From Modicisalibacter ilicicola DSM 19980 (GTDB lineage: Bacteria; Pseudomonadota; Gammaproteobacteria; Pseudomonadales; Halomonadaceae), in NCBI RefSeq assembly GCF_900128925.1, contig NZ_FQUJ01000006.1, positions 159,388 through 223,387 of the forward strand: a DNA stretch of 64,000 nucleotides, read 5' to 3'. How positions within the stretch are numbered: position 1 is the stretch's first letter; each line of letters opens with the position of its first letter. The notes beneath the pieces were generated by a model. The model was given only the letters and a program-made list of their open reading frames with translations. It had not been told where the DNA came from and made no database searches. This document shows, in pieces, positions 51,106-60,543 of this stretch. The position numbers and the translations under genes were made by a program.

Positions 51106-51405
51106 TCAGGGGCGATTCCGACGCAGCAGGCGATAGGCAACGCGAAGGCGGTTGGCGAGCAGGGCCCCGGTGAGCAGTTTGCCCATCAGCTTGCCGGTGG
51201 AACGAGGCTTGCGGACACCTCGTATCGCGGCCAGTCCACCCAGGGCGTAGAAGACGGTGCGCCACTGGGTCAGGCGCTGCCAGCCACGATCGATGGGGGC
51301 GGTGGCCTCACGCCAGTCGCGAAGCGCCAGGGCCATGTCGATGCGCTGCTGGAGTATCTGGGTCTCGAGCTCCTCGCGGCGCCGCAGGCGATCACGATGC
51401 GTCAC
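51106..51405 (-). CDS. YqjK-like protein
   Basis: The 99-residue basic protein starts with a helix (RDRLRRREELETQILQQRIDMALALRDW), has a short hydrophobic part (VFYALGGLAAIRGV) and ends RVAYRLLRRNRP. Context, third in a yqjD-yqjE-like series and overlapping the holin-like gene by 14 bases, supports a YqjK-type role. Function is unknown; the trio is membrane-associated and linked to stationary phase in enterobacteria. Confidence 0.75.
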   Translation of the reverse strand: MTHRDRLRRREELETQILQQRIDMALALRDWREATAPIDRGWQRLTQWRTVFYALGGLAAIRGVRKPRSTGKLMGKLLTGALLANRLRVAYRLLRRNRP

Positions 51406-51787
51406 GGGAAGACTCCAGATAGTGTCTGTCCTGAGCCAGGTTGCTCAACGTCGCCTCCATCAGCTTGCGTCGCTTGGCGATGCGCTTGGCAGTGATCGCC
51501 AGCCCGGCGGAAAGGGCGAGCAGCACGGCAGCGCTCACTACCATTGCCGTGATCCGGTGATCTTCCCAGTAGAGCACGATCACCATCAGGATCAGCATGC
51601 CGATACCGAAGGAGAACAGGATCAGGCTGGCACCCGCCAGCAACAGCATCGACAGGATGCGATCTCGTTCGAGCTCCAGTTCCAGCACGGCGAGACGCAA
51701 GCGCGTCTCGCCACTGGCTACCAGGCTGCCCAGCATGCGTCGGGCAGCCAGGATCACTCGTTCCGCCGGTCCTTGGCTACCCGACAT
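51392..51787 (-). CDS. YqjE-like phage-holin family protein
   Basis: This 131-residue inner-membrane protein has two hydrophobic helices (about 45-70 and 77-100) after an amphipathic start typical of the YqjE family (RLRLAVLELELERDRILSML). Overlaps with both neighbours make a compact operon with the DUF883 and YqjK-like genes. Confidence 0.88.
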   Translation of the reverse strand: MSGSQGPAERVILAARRMLGSLVASGETRLRLAVLELELERDRILSMLLLAGASLILFSFGIGMLILMVIVLYWEDHRITAMVVSAAVLLALSAGLAITAKRIAKRRKLMEATLSNLAQDRHYLESSRDAS

Positions 51788-52128
51788 CAGCGCCGCCCGA
51801 CGATCATGCCGATCACCACTCCGACGGCGGTGCCGATGCCGATGCTGGTCCAGGGATTCTGGTGCACATAACGGTCGAACGCGTCGGCCCCGTCGAGCAC
51901 GCCATCCCGCGTATCGTGGTAGATCTTCTCGCCACGCGCCTCGAGGCGGCTGCGGGTCTCGCGAAGGCGCTTCTCGGCGCGATCGCGCAATTCCTTGATG
52001 TTGCCGCGTGAGTCGTCTGCGGTCGCGCTGACCAGCTCCTCGATGGTGTGAGACAGGTGGCGCAGATCTTCCTTCAGCTGTTCGGTGCTGGCTTCACGGT
52101 CGTGCTGACCTACTGGGTACATGGCCAT
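51787..52128 (-). CDS. DUF883 (YqjD/ElaB-like) protein
   Basis: The 113-residue protein has a long charged helical region with TEQLKEDLRHLSHTIEELV and GNIKELRDRAEKRLRETR, then YVHQNPWTSIGIGTAVGVVIGMIVGRR, the C-terminal anchor of this family. YqjD and ElaB bind ribosomes and anchor them to the membrane in stationary phase in E. coli; here that role is inferred from homology. First gene of the yqjDEK-like operon. Confidence 0.9.
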   Translation of the reverse strand: MAMYPVGQHDREASTEQLKEDLRHLSHTIEELVSATADDSRGNIKELRDRAEKRLRETRSRLEARGEKIYHDTRDGVLDGADAFDRYVHQNPWTSIGIGTAVGVVIGMIVGRR

Positions 52129-52187
52129 CGTGCAGTCTTCCTTGAAAAGTGAATGACGCTATCATCATAGCAACCTGACTTCGGTTA

Positions 52188-53135
52188 TCAATCATTGCCT
52201 GGGATGCCTGCCAGATAGGTATTGAGGCTGAAGCCCAGGCCGAGTCGCTGTATGTCCTCGTCGTGATCGACGAGGCTCTCGCCGTAGCCGTCGTAATATT
52301 GAACATGGCCACGAATCTTGCCGACCAGCGGGAAGGTGTAGTCGAGACGCGCGCCGTAGTGATGCTTGCCGGGATTGCCTCTCACCATCAGTGAGACTTC
52401 CTGATCGCCGAAGGTGTGCACCAGGGTGATATCGCCGTAGCCGATGTAATTCTCGAGGCGCGGGTTGTCGTCGTCCTCCTCGTCTTCGGGGATGCGCCAA
52501 TGAGGCGCTATGCTGATCGCCCAGTCGCCGCGCTGGAAGAGAAGATCGGCATACAGGCGATTCCAGCTGCGCGACAGAGGCTGGGATTGACCGTTGGACT
52601 GGTGAGCGTAGCCGATCCGGTTTTCCGTGTTGGTCCAGCCGAACCAGGAGAAATAGTTGTCGAAGCTGATGAAGGCCTCGGGCTCGTGGTTGGTCTCGCG
52701 AAACGGCGATGATGCCTCGGCATTGTAGGCCTGCCACCAACTGCGCTGGGTGTAGGCGAAATAGAGATCGCCATTGTCGGCGATCAGGTCGTTGAGCACC
52801 TTGACCTTGAGGCTGATCTGGAACTTGACCTCGGATTTGTCGGCATCGCCATTGGTGCTGATCTGGTCGAAATCTCCCTGGTTCGGGTGCGTGTTGTAGG
52901 TCCAGGGCAGCAGGTAGTTGCGGCGATAGACCGTAATGGCCAAGGGGTTTTCTTCCGACTCGCGTTCCAGTTCGCGACGCGCCTCGGCCTGTTCCAGGGT
53001 GTTGGCGACGGCCTCTTCGTCACTCGACGGGATATCGTCTTCGGTATCCGATTGAGCGTTGACCGGCGTGGCAGCGATGAGCATTGAACAAAAGAGTAGC
53101 CGCGTTATCCCACGCAGCGAAGTGGGCAAAGCCAT
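52188..53135 (-). CDS. pldA: Outer-membrane phospholipase A
   Basis: The 315-residue protein has a signal peptide ending near AQS (residue 27-29), an acidic helical linker, then a 12-stranded barrel with the catalytic triad His178 and Ser180 in YAHQSNGQ and Asn192 in SRSWNRLY. The 14-residue distance between His and Asn equals that of E. coli OMPLA. It hydrolyses outer-membrane phospholipids as a Ca2+-dependent dimer. It is divergent from the mechanosensitive channel gene. Confidence 0.95.
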   Translation of the reverse strand: MALPTSLRGITRLLFCSMLIAATPVNAQSDTEDDIPSSDEEAVANTLEQAEARRELERESEENPLAITVYRRNYLLPWTYNTHPNQGDFDQISTNGDADKSEVKFQISLKVKVLNDLIADNGDLYFAYTQRSWWQAYNAEASSPFRETNHEPEAFISFDNYFSWFGWTNTENRIGYAHQSNGQSQPLSRSWNRLYADLLFQRGDWAISIAPHWRIPEDEEDDDNPRLENYIGYGDITLVHTFGDQEVSLMVRGNPGKHHYGARLDYTFPLVGKIRGHVQYYDGYGESLVDHDEDIQRLGLGFSLNTYLAGIPGND

Positions 53136-53292
53136 TACTAGCGTCCTGTATGAGGCACCAAGCGTCTGTTTCTACCACGCTGCCTCGCCAAGTCAATCGC
53201 TTTGAACGAGCATTTGCCAAGCAGAAAGGCCCCACGCACAATTCGTCAGCGATTAGAGCGCGATACGTGTGCGCCGGAAATGAGGAATAATA

Positions 53293-56200
53293 ATGGTAAC
53301 GCTGCAGGAAAAAGTCTGGCGCCTCTGGTTGATGGGGCTTCTGCTGTTGCTGTTATCGATCCCGATGCCGGTCTGGGCCCAGGAGGCGCTTCCGGAGCGT
53401 GCTGCCATCGAGCAGAACCTGGAAACCCTGTCGGCCATCGAGCAGCCGGATACCGACCAGCAGGAAGAGATCGAGACCCTGCGTGCCACCCTCGATGCCC
53501 TCGAAGACCTGGAATCGACCCGCGAGGAGCGTAACGAACTCGAACAGCAGATCGAGCGCGCCCCGGAAGAGAGGCAACGTCTCGAGAGCGAGTCGCGCGA
53601 TGTGGCCGAGGAAGAGGTGCCCAGCGCCGAATCCCTGGAAAAGATCGACCTGAACGAACTGGAGAGCCGAGTCGCCGAGACACTCGATCGCTTGCAGTCG
53701 TTACAGGACGAGCTCGCCAAGACCAACTCGCGACTGATCGCGGCCCAGACGCTTCCCGAACGTGCCCAGGCCTCGATTTCCGAAGCGCTCGAAAGCATCG
53801 AGGAAAAGCGTGCCGCTCTGGATGACTATAGCGGCGTCGAAGATGCCCCCATGGCCTGGTTGCTGCGTAGCGAACTGGCCCTGGCGGAAAGCAGGCTGGC
53901 GCTCAAACGCCGGGAGCTGGCGGCCAATACCCAGCTTTTTGAACTGGCCAAGCAGCGCCGCGAGCTGCTGGTTCGCCAGATCGACAAGGTCGAGGATCGC
54001 CTGTCCCTGTTGCAGACGGTGCTCGATCAGAAACGCCGCGATCGCCTCGAGAACACGTTCAACGAGTCGAACGACGAGGGCGCGCTACCGGCCGAGGGCA
54101 ACCCGGTGGTAGATCAGATACGCCAGCGCAACCGCGAACTGAACCTCGAGATGCTGCAGGTCATCGACCGCGCCAACGCTCTCGAGCGCGAGGCGATCAA
54201 GGTGCGCACTCAGCTTGATCGCGTGCGTCAGGTACAACGTACGCTCAAGGAGCAGATCGAGGCGGTGCGCGGTAGCCAATTGCTGTCACGTATCCTGCGC
54301 GAGCAGCGTCGCTCGTTGCCGAGGGTCGATACGGTCAAGGGGTTGCAGGAGCGGATTGCCGATATTCGTCTCAAGCAGTTCGAATTGAGCCGTCAGCGAG
54401 AAGGGTTGCGCGACATCGACCAGCTCGCCGGTGAGCAGGTGGCTGAAGCTGGTCTCGAGGCGTCGCCGGCCTTGATCGACTCCCTGGTGGAGCTGTATCG
54501 ATCGCGACGCGACCTGATCGACCAATTGGAGCGAGAGTACGGCGAGCTGTTGACGACGGCGATCGACCTGCAGCTCAACCAGCAGCAGCTTCTTGAGATC
54601 AGTGCGTCGCTGCGCCTGACCATCGAAGAACAGCTTTTCTGGGTCGCGAATCGTCGTCCTCTGGATCTGGCCTGGCTGCGCCAGTTGCCCGAAAGCCTCG
54701 CCGCCCAACTCAGTGGCGACGGGTGGCATCAGAAGCTCGATGACTTCTGGCAGTCGCCGCGCCCCGGAGGCTTGTGGGCGCTGCCGTTACTGCTGCTCGC
54801 GCTGGGCTTGTCGTTGCGACGCTGGCGCATCAAGGCGAGGCTGCAGGTGTTGCACGATCAGGTCGGCCGGCTCAAGCGTGACACCCAGATGCATACGCCC
54901 TGGGCGATCCTTCTCAACGCCATGATCGCCGCGCCTGGTCCTTTAAGCATGGCTGGAGTCGGCATCGCCTTGACCCAAGGCGGGCAGGGGGTTGCCATCG
55001 CCTGGGGCGAGGCCTTGCTGCAACTCTCCCTGACATGGGGGGTGGTAGCCCTGGCGCGGCGGTTGCTGGTGAGCGACGGGGTGGCGGTCCGTCACTTCCA
55101 TTGGCCGGCCGCCTACGCGACACGACTGCGGCGGCTGCTCTGGTGGCTGGGCTGGGCACTTGTTCCGGTGCTGCTGATCAGCTCCCTGGCCCAGGGCGAT
55201 GGGCCCTCCCTGGCCGAGCGACCGATCTTCCTTTTGCTGATATTGGCTGGACTGGTCGCCATGAGCCTGTTGCTGGCGCGACTCATCCTGGCCCATACGC
55301 CTTATTTCGGCGTCAAGCTGTTTCGCCTGTTGCTGGGATTGGCATTGGCCGGAGCCACGCTGGTGCTGGGCGTGCTCATCGTGCTGGGGTACGAGTATAC
55401 CGCCCTGCAGCTGGTCAGCCGTTTCATTGCCAGCCTGTACATCTTCGGCCTGTGGATTCTGGTCGAGGCCTCGGTGGTGAGGGGGTTGGCGGTGGCGGCA
55501 AGGCGTCTGGCCTACCGCCGCGCGGTGGCGCGTCGACGAGCGCAGGTGCAGGAAGGGGCCGAAGGCGGGCTCGAGGTCGTCGAGGAGCCACCCCTGGATC
55601 TCGATCAGGTCAACCAGCAGTCCCTGCGTCTTTCCAAGTTGATCCTGTTCCTCGGCTTTTCCCTGGTGCTGTACCTGCTCTGGGCAGACCTGCTGACGGT
55701 GCTGGCCTATCTGGACAATGTCGGAATCTGGTCGATCACCCAGGGGGTGGGAGAAAGCCTGAGCGAGACGCCGATCACGGTCGCCGATCTGCTCACGGCG
55801 CTTGTCACCGTGGTGTTGATGTTCGTCATGGCGCGCAATCTGCCGGGCCTGCTCGAAGTGATGGTGTTGTCACGACTCTCGCTCCAGCATGGTAGCGCCT
55901 ATGCGATCTCGTCGCTGCTTTCCTACACCATCGTGGCCGCGGGCGTCGTGGCCGCCCTGGGCACTCTGGGCGTTTCCTGGAGCAAGCTGCAGTGGCTGGT
56001 CGCTGCCTTGGGTGTGGGCCTGGGGTTCGGGCTCCAGGAGATATTCGCCAATTTCATTTCGGGGCTGATCATCCTCTTCGAGCGACCGATACGCATCGGC
56101 GACACCATTACCCTCGGCAATCTGCATGGCACAGTCAGTCGCATCCGCATCCGGGCGACCACGATGACGGATTTCGATCGCAAGGAGATCATCATTCCCA

Positions 56201-56604
56201 ACAAGACCTTCGTCACCGACCAACTGGTCAACTGGTCGCTGTCGGACAATGTCACCCGGGTGATTCTCACCTATGGCGTGGCTCATGGCTCCGATCTGGA
56301 TACGGTGCATCGCCTGCTGGGTCAGGCTGCCGATGAGAATTCGCGGGTGCTGAAGGACCCGGAGCCCCAGGTGCTGTGCACCAGTTATGGCCCGTCGGCC
56401 TTCAACTTCGAATTGCGCATCTTCGTCAACGATCTGCTCGATCGGCTCTTTGCCGCGGACGAGATCAACCGGCGGCTCGATACGCTGTTCCGGGACCACG
56501 GCATTCGCATCGCCTTCAACCAGATGGACGTGTGGCTGCACGATGCCGACGGTCGGGCGAAGAACGTCATCTCCCAGGCGGAAGGCAAGACCCTGGGCGA
56601 ATGA
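53293..56604 (+). CDS. MscK/MscM-like mechanosensitive channel
   Basis: The 1103-residue protein has a signal peptide (about 12-29, ending VWA), a periplasmic domain of roughly 440 residues rich in coiled coils, a multi-helix membrane part (about 500-850) and the MscS domain: FGLQEIFANFISGLIILFERPIRIGDTI near residue 910-937 and FDRKEIIIPNK near 957. Length fits MscK (KefA) and YjeP. It would release solutes upon osmotic downshock. Start ATG 53293 lacks a strong ribosome site (GAGGAA). Confidence 0.92.
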   Translation: MVTLQEKVWRLWLMGLLLLLLSIPMPVWAQEALPERAAIEQNLETLSAIEQPDTDQQEEIETLRATLDALEDLESTREERNELEQQIERAPEERQRLESESRDVAEEEVPSAESLEKIDLNELESRVAETLDRLQSLQDELAKTNSRLIAAQTLPERAQASISEALESIEEKRAALDDYSGVEDAPMAWLLRSELALAESRLALKRRELAANTQLFELAKQRRELLVRQIDKVEDRLSLLQTVLDQKRRDRLENTFNESNDEGALPAEGNPVVDQIRQRNRELNLEMLQVIDRANALEREAIKVRTQLDRVRQVQRTLKEQIEAVRGSQLLSRILREQRRSLPRVDTVKGLQERIADIRLKQFELSRQREGLRDIDQLAGEQVAEAGLEASPALIDSLVELYRSRRDLIDQLEREYGELLTTAIDLQLNQQQLLEISASLRLTIEEQLFWVANRRPLDLAWLRQLPESLAAQLSGDGWHQKLDDFWQSPRPGGLWALPLLLLALGLSLRRWRIKARLQVLHDQVGRLKRDTQMHTPWAILLNAMIAAPGPLSMAGVGIALTQGGQGVAIAWGEALLQLSLTWGVVALARRLLVSDGVAVRHFHWPAAYATRLRRLLWWLGWALVPVLLISSLAQGDGPSLAERPIFLLLILAGLVAMSLLLARLILAHTPYFGVKLFRLLLGLALAGATLVLGVLIVLGYEYTALQLVSRFIASLYIFGLWILVEASVVRGLAVAARRLAYRRAVARRRAQVQEGAEGGLEVVEEPPLDLDQVNQQSLRLSKLILFLGFSLVLYLLWADLLTVLAYLDNVGIWSITQGVGESLSETPITVADLLTALVTVVLMFVMARNLPGLLEVMVLSRLSLQHGSAYAISSLLSYTIVAAGVVAALGTLGVSWSKLQWLVAALGVGLGFGLQEIFANFISGLIILFERPIRIGDTITLGNLHGTVSRIRIRATTMTDFDRKEIIIPNKTFVTDQLVNWSLSDNVTRVILTYGVAHGSDLDTVHRLLGQAADENSRVLKDPEPQVLCTSYGPSAFNFELRIFVNDLLDRLFAADEINRRLDTLFRDHGIRIAFNQMDVWLHDADGRAKNVISQAEGKTLGE

Positions 56605-56610
56605 GCGTGT

Positions 56611-57378
56611 TCACCGGCGCCTTGCGTGGAGCAGGAATTCACGGTTGCCGTCGCCGCCGAGAATCGGGCTGTCATGCCAGCTCAGCACCTCGAAGCCATG
56701 CTCGGCACAGCAGTCCCGAAGGCGCCGTTCCACGTCCGCGTAGCAGGAAGGATCCCTGACGATGCCGCGGTGGTCGACCCGACCGGGGCCCACCTCGAAC
56801 TGCGGCTTGACCAGCGAGAGCAGTTCGGCGCCGCTCTCCAGTAGATGACCGAGTTCGGGCAGGATCAGGGTCTGGGAGATGAAGGAGACATCCATGACCG
56901 CCACCGCGATGCCCGCTGGAGCGTTCTGCTCGTTGGCCTCCTGCAGAGACGGATCAGCGGCCATGGCCCGGGCGTTGAGGCCTTCGAGGCAGGTCACGCG
57001 AGGGTCGTGGCGGAGCCTGGAGTCGAGCTGGCCATGGCCCACCTCGACACCGATGACATGCGCCGCGCCGTGGCGCAGGGCGCAATCGGTGAAGCCTCCG
57101 GTGGACTGACCGACATCCAGCACGATCTTGCCGTCCAGACGCAGGTCCAGGGTATCGAGAAGCGCCTCCAGCTTGAGGCCAGCCCGGGAGGCATAGCGCT
57201 CCTCGTCGTCCTCGGTGAGCAAGAGGCATGCATCGTCGGGCAGCTTTTCGCCAGGCTTGGTCAAGGGCGTGGCGGGGTCGCTTTCCAGGGCCACACGGCC
57301 GTTTCGAATCAGGCGTTGGGCCCGGGTACGCGAACGTGCCAGGCCCCGGGCGACGAGCAGTTGATCAAGGCGCATCAT
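56611..57378 (-). CDS. TlyA-family rRNA methyltransferase/hemolysin-like protein
   Basis: The 255-residue protein has an S4 RNA-binding domain (about 2-60, MRLDQLLVARGLARSRTRAQRLIRNGRV) followed by an FtsJ-like methyltransferase fold with VLDVGQSTGGFTDCALRHGA near 90 and the DVSFISQTLILP motif near 167. TlyA proteins 2'-O-methylate 16S/23S rRNA in some bacteria. Start codon choice (57378 or 57375) is uncertain as two ATGs are adjacent. It overlaps the end of the binding-protein gene by 14 bases. Confidence 0.93.
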   Translation of the reverse strand: MMRLDQLLVARGLARSRTRAQRLIRNGRVALESDPATPLTKPGEKLPDDACLLLTEDDEERYASRAGLKLEALLDTLDLRLDGKIVLDVGQSTGGFTDCALRHGAAHVIGVEVGHGQLDSRLRHDPRVTCLEGLNARAMAADPSLQEANEQNAPAGIAVAVMDVSFISQTLILPELGHLLESGAELLSLVKPQFEVGPGRVDHRGIVRDPSCYADVERRLRDCCAEHGFEVLSWHDSPILGGDGNREFLLHARRR

Positions 57379-58498
57379 GGTGGCTTCTTGGTCGAGGGTG
57401 CAGGGAGTGAGGCCTGGGCGATGTGGCGCCGCGCCGGAATTCGAGCTCCCAGCGCGCCAGCAGCGCCTCGCGCTTGAGACGATCGAGGGTGGCGAGCAGG
57501 CCCGGCCCCAGGCGGATCGGTCGCAGTGCCTCGCCGAGACGCTCGCGCAGCGCCTGGGCACTGCCGGGCCCTTCGAGGGCCGGGTGCACGGTGCCGAGTG
57601 GCGTATGTTCGCCGATCACGCGTTGCCCCGCCTCGCTGAGCAGGTAGTCGAGAAAACGTTGCCCTGGCGCGGGATTGCCTGCCGAGCGTGACAGGAACAC
57701 CAGGCGCTGCATGACCAGCGCATAGTCGTCGGGCACCACGACCTCCAGTTCCGGATGTTCACGGCTGAAGGCCTGGGCGTAACTGCCCAGCAGGTTGTAG
57801 CCGATGAGATAACGGCCCTTAGCAAGCCCGTCGAGCATTTCGCCGGTGGTGCCCACCAGGTCGGCCTCCACGCCGCCCAGGGCGGCGACCAGCGCCCAGT
57901 AGCGCGGCGACAGGCGAGCCTCCTCGACGGCATAGGTGTAGCCGGCGCCACTGCGGGCCGGATCGTAGGTGACCACACGACCGCGCAACTCGTCGCGCTC
58001 ACGCTCGAGTAGTCGAAGCAGTTCGCCATGATCGTTCACCGCCCCGAAACGCTTGGCCAGTTCCTTGCGATAGACGATCACCACCGGCTCGAAGGTGATG
58101 CCGAACAGCTCGTGCCGCCAATGCGCCCAGGCCGGCCACTCCCGAGCCTCCTGGCTCTCCAGCGGCTGGGCGTAGCCGTGATTGGCGAGCTGGTACTGCC
58201 AGGGCATCGCCGATGACATCACCACGTCCGGGGGTGTTTCGCCACCGTCGGAAAGGAAGGCCCGATGTATCTCCAGGGTAGTGAGGTTGCGGTAGCTCAG
58301 GTCGATGTGCGGATGACGTCGATGGAAGTCCTCCAGCACCGGGGCGATCAGCGGTGGATCCAGGGCGCCGTGGATCAGCAGCCGCGGCGCATCGCTGCGC
58401 ACGGGGAGGAGCGGATAGTGCAGTGTCTCTGCCTTGCTTGTCGTGGACAGCAACACCGATGCCAACCATAGCAGCGCGGCGAGTAATCGAGCCTTCAT
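57365..58498 (-). CDS. Periplasmic substrate-binding protein linked to a two-component system
   Basis: The 377-residue protein has a signal peptide (about 1-23, ending SKA) and a bilobed binding-protein pattern: PVLEDFHRRHPHIDLSYRN, PDVVMSSAMPWQYQL, and VPDDYALVMQRLVFLSRSAGNP with an iron/anion-binding protein look. No permease or ATPase adjoins. It is joined by a four-base overlap to the sensor kinase gene, so it may present the ligand to the kinase rather than serve a transporter. Confidence 0.85.
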   Translation of the reverse strand: MKARLLAALLWLASVLLSTTSKAETLHYPLLPVRSDAPRLLIHGALDPPLIAPVLEDFHRRHPHIDLSYRNLTTLEIHRAFLSDGGETPPDVVMSSAMPWQYQLANHGYAQPLESQEAREWPAWAHWRHELFGITFEPVVIVYRKELAKRFGAVNDHGELLRLLERERDELRGRVVTYDPARSGAGYTYAVEEARLSPRYWALVAALGGVEADLVGTTGEMLDGLAKGRYLIGYNLLGSYAQAFSREHPELEVVVPDDYALVMQRLVFLSRSAGNPAPGQRFLDYLLSEAGQRVIGEHTPLGTVHPALEGPGSAQALRERLGEALRPIRLGPGLLATLDRLKREALLARWELEFRRGATSPRPHSLHPRPRSHHDAP

Positions 58499-59871
58499 GC
58501 GTGGGCCTCGGGAAAGCGTATGATCGCGCGCAGGCCATGTCCCGAATACGCTTCTTCCAGACTCAGTCTTGCGCCATGGCTTCGTGCGATGCCATCGACG
58601 ATGGCCAGCCCCAGCCCCGAGCCCTCGCCGGGGGCCTGGCCGCGAAAGAAGGGGCGCAACACCATCAGGCGCAGATGAGCAGGAATCCCGGGGCCATTGT
58701 CCTCGACCTCGAGGGCGGGCGGCGAGGCGTTCACCCGGACGGTGACGCACGGGTCGTCGCGGCCCTGGCTTCCATAGCGCCGGGCGTTATCGATGAGATT
58801 GGCAAGGGCCTCCTCCAGTTGCCAGTCGATCCCCGAGACGATCACGGCACTTTCGGGTGTCTCGACACCCAGGTCGATGCCGGCACGCTGGCAGGCCGAG
58901 AGTGCATGGCGCGTTGCCCTGCGGGCCACCCGTGTCAGGTCCAGCGGCTCGAGCTCGGGCGTGGCTTCGGGGTTGTTGAGTCGGGTCAGCGACAGCAGCT
59001 GTACTGCCAGATGCGCCGCGCTGGCGCTGGTGGTTCGCATCGCTTGCAGGGCATCACGCCAGGCGTCGGGGTCGTTCTGGCGCAGGGCCAGTTCGGCGCG
59101 CGCCGACAGGCCTGCCAGCGGGGTGCGTAGTTGATGGGACGCATCGCCGATGAAGCGCTCCTGGTTGGCACGCACCCGACGCATGCGCGAGAGCAACTCG
59201 TTGAGCGTCTCGCGCAGTTCGGCGAGTTCCCGGGGCAAGGCCAGCTCCAGGGGCGCCAGGGTGCGCGGGTCTCGGGCGCGAATGGCGCGACGTAGCCGGG
59301 TCAGCGGTGCCAGGGCGAAGCGAATGGCCAGTACCAGTACGCCGGTGGCCAGCAAGGCCAGCAGAGCGACGCGCGCCAGGCTGCCCTGGAACAGGGAGAA
59401 GGCCAATGCTTCGCGGCCTTCGCGGGTATGGGCGACACGCACCTCGAAGCGTTCTTGCTGGTCCCAGTCCTCCAACCTGGCTTCACGGACGCCCAGGCGC
59501 AGGGTCTGGTCTTGCCAGCCCACGTCGGCAAAGCGCAATGCCGTGCCGCCACCTTCCAGGGCGGGCAGTCGGGCATTGCCGGTGACGAATTCGTCTCCGG
59601 TCGCATACAGGGCGTAGAACACCCGTTCCTCGGCATCGGTGGCAAGCATTTCCAGAGCCGCCGGGGGCAGGTCGAGCCAGAGGCGATTGTCCTGCCACTT
59701 GACCTGTTCGGCGATGGCCAGGGAGGCGGCTTCGAGTAGCCGATCGAAGGCGCGATCGGCGGTGTCCCGGGCGCCCAGATAGGCCTGCCACAACATCAGT
59801 GCGGCCAGGCCCAGCAAGGGCAGCAGCAACCAGGCCAGCAGACGCCAGTAGAGGCTGTTGCGGACACTCAC
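58495..59871 (-). CDS. TctE-like sensor histidine kinase
   Basis: The 458-residue kinase has two transmembrane helices (about 10-28 and 166-186) around a periplasmic sensor domain, a HAMP-like stretch, the phosphorylated histidine in GDASHQLRTPLAG near 246, and ATPase boxes NLIDNARRYG, DNGPGIP and GEGSGLGLAIV. The family resembles TctE/QseC. It overlaps its response regulator gene by four bases. Confidence 0.93.
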   Translation of the reverse strand: MSVRNSLYWRLLAWLLLPLLGLAALMLWQAYLGARDTADRAFDRLLEAASLAIAEQVKWQDNRLWLDLPPAALEMLATDAEERVFYALYATGDEFVTGNARLPALEGGGTALRFADVGWQDQTLRLGVREARLEDWDQQERFEVRVAHTREGREALAFSLFQGSLARVALLALLATGVLVLAIRFALAPLTRLRRAIRARDPRTLAPLELALPRELAELRETLNELLSRMRRVRANQERFIGDASHQLRTPLAGLSARAELALRQNDPDAWRDALQAMRTTSASAAHLAVQLLSLTRLNNPEATPELEPLDLTRVARRATRHALSACQRAGIDLGVETPESAVIVSGIDWQLEEALANLIDNARRYGSQGRDDPCVTVRVNASPPALEVEDNGPGIPAHLRLMVLRPFFRGQAPGEGSGLGLAIVDGIARSHGARLSLEEAYSGHGLRAIIRFPEAHA

Positions 59872-60530
59872 GTCGCCACCAGCTGATAACCCAGGCCGCG
59901 AACGGTATACAACGTGACATCGCTGTCGGCCAGGCGGCGGCGCAGACGATGCACGTAGACCTCGATGGCGTTGTCTCCCAGGGATTCGCCGGCGAAGGCC
60001 TCGTCGGCCAGGCGTGCCTTGTCCACCGGTTCGCCGGCATGACGCATCAGGCAGGCCAGCAGTCGCTGTTCGCGGGGAGGGAGATTGAGCGGCACTCCCC
60101 GCAGGGTGAAACGTTGGACGAGGCTATCGAATACCAGGGTGCCGACCTGCAACTGGGCATCGCGCGCCTGACGCCGCAGCAACGCGCGCACCCGGGCTTC
60201 CAGTTCATCCAGAGCGAAGGGCTTGGCGAGGTAATCGTCGGCGCCCAGGTCGAGCCCCTGCACGCGGTCCTCGATGGCGCCACGAGCGGTGAGGATCAGC
60301 ACCGGGGTCTTCGGGTCGTGTCGGCGCAGGGTGGCGAGCACCTCCAGTCCACCGCAGCTCGGCAGGTTGAGGTCGAGCAGGATCAGGTCCTGGCCATGGT
60401 CGGATCGGGACAGCCTCTCACGGGCCTCGATGCCATCCCCGAGGGCCGTGACCCGATGGCCTTCGAGTCGCAGCACGTCGGCGAGCGTCTCGGCAAGCAG
60501 GGCGTCGTCTTCGATCAGCAACAGGTTCAT
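59868..60530 (-). CDS. TctD-like OmpR-family response regulator
   Basis: The 220-residue protein has a receiver domain with the phospho-aspartate in LILLDLNLP (about 51), the lysine in YLAKPFALDEL (about 103), and a C-terminal winged helix with RRRLADSDVTLYTVRGLGY. Together with the kinase it is the likely regulator of the divergent tctCBA operon, as in TctDE systems. Confidence 0.94.
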   Translation of the reverse strand: MNLLLIEDDALLAETLADVLRLEGHRVTALGDGIEARERLSRSDHGQDLILLDLNLPSCGGLEVLATLRRHDPKTPVLILTARGAIEDRVQGLDLGADDYLAKPFALDELEARVRALLRRQARDAQLQVGTLVFDSLVQRFTLRGVPLNLPPREQRLLACLMRHAGEPVDKARLADEAFAGESLGDNAIEVYVHRLRRRLADSDVTLYTVRGLGYQLVAT

Positions 60531-60543
60531 GGCGATCTCGTGT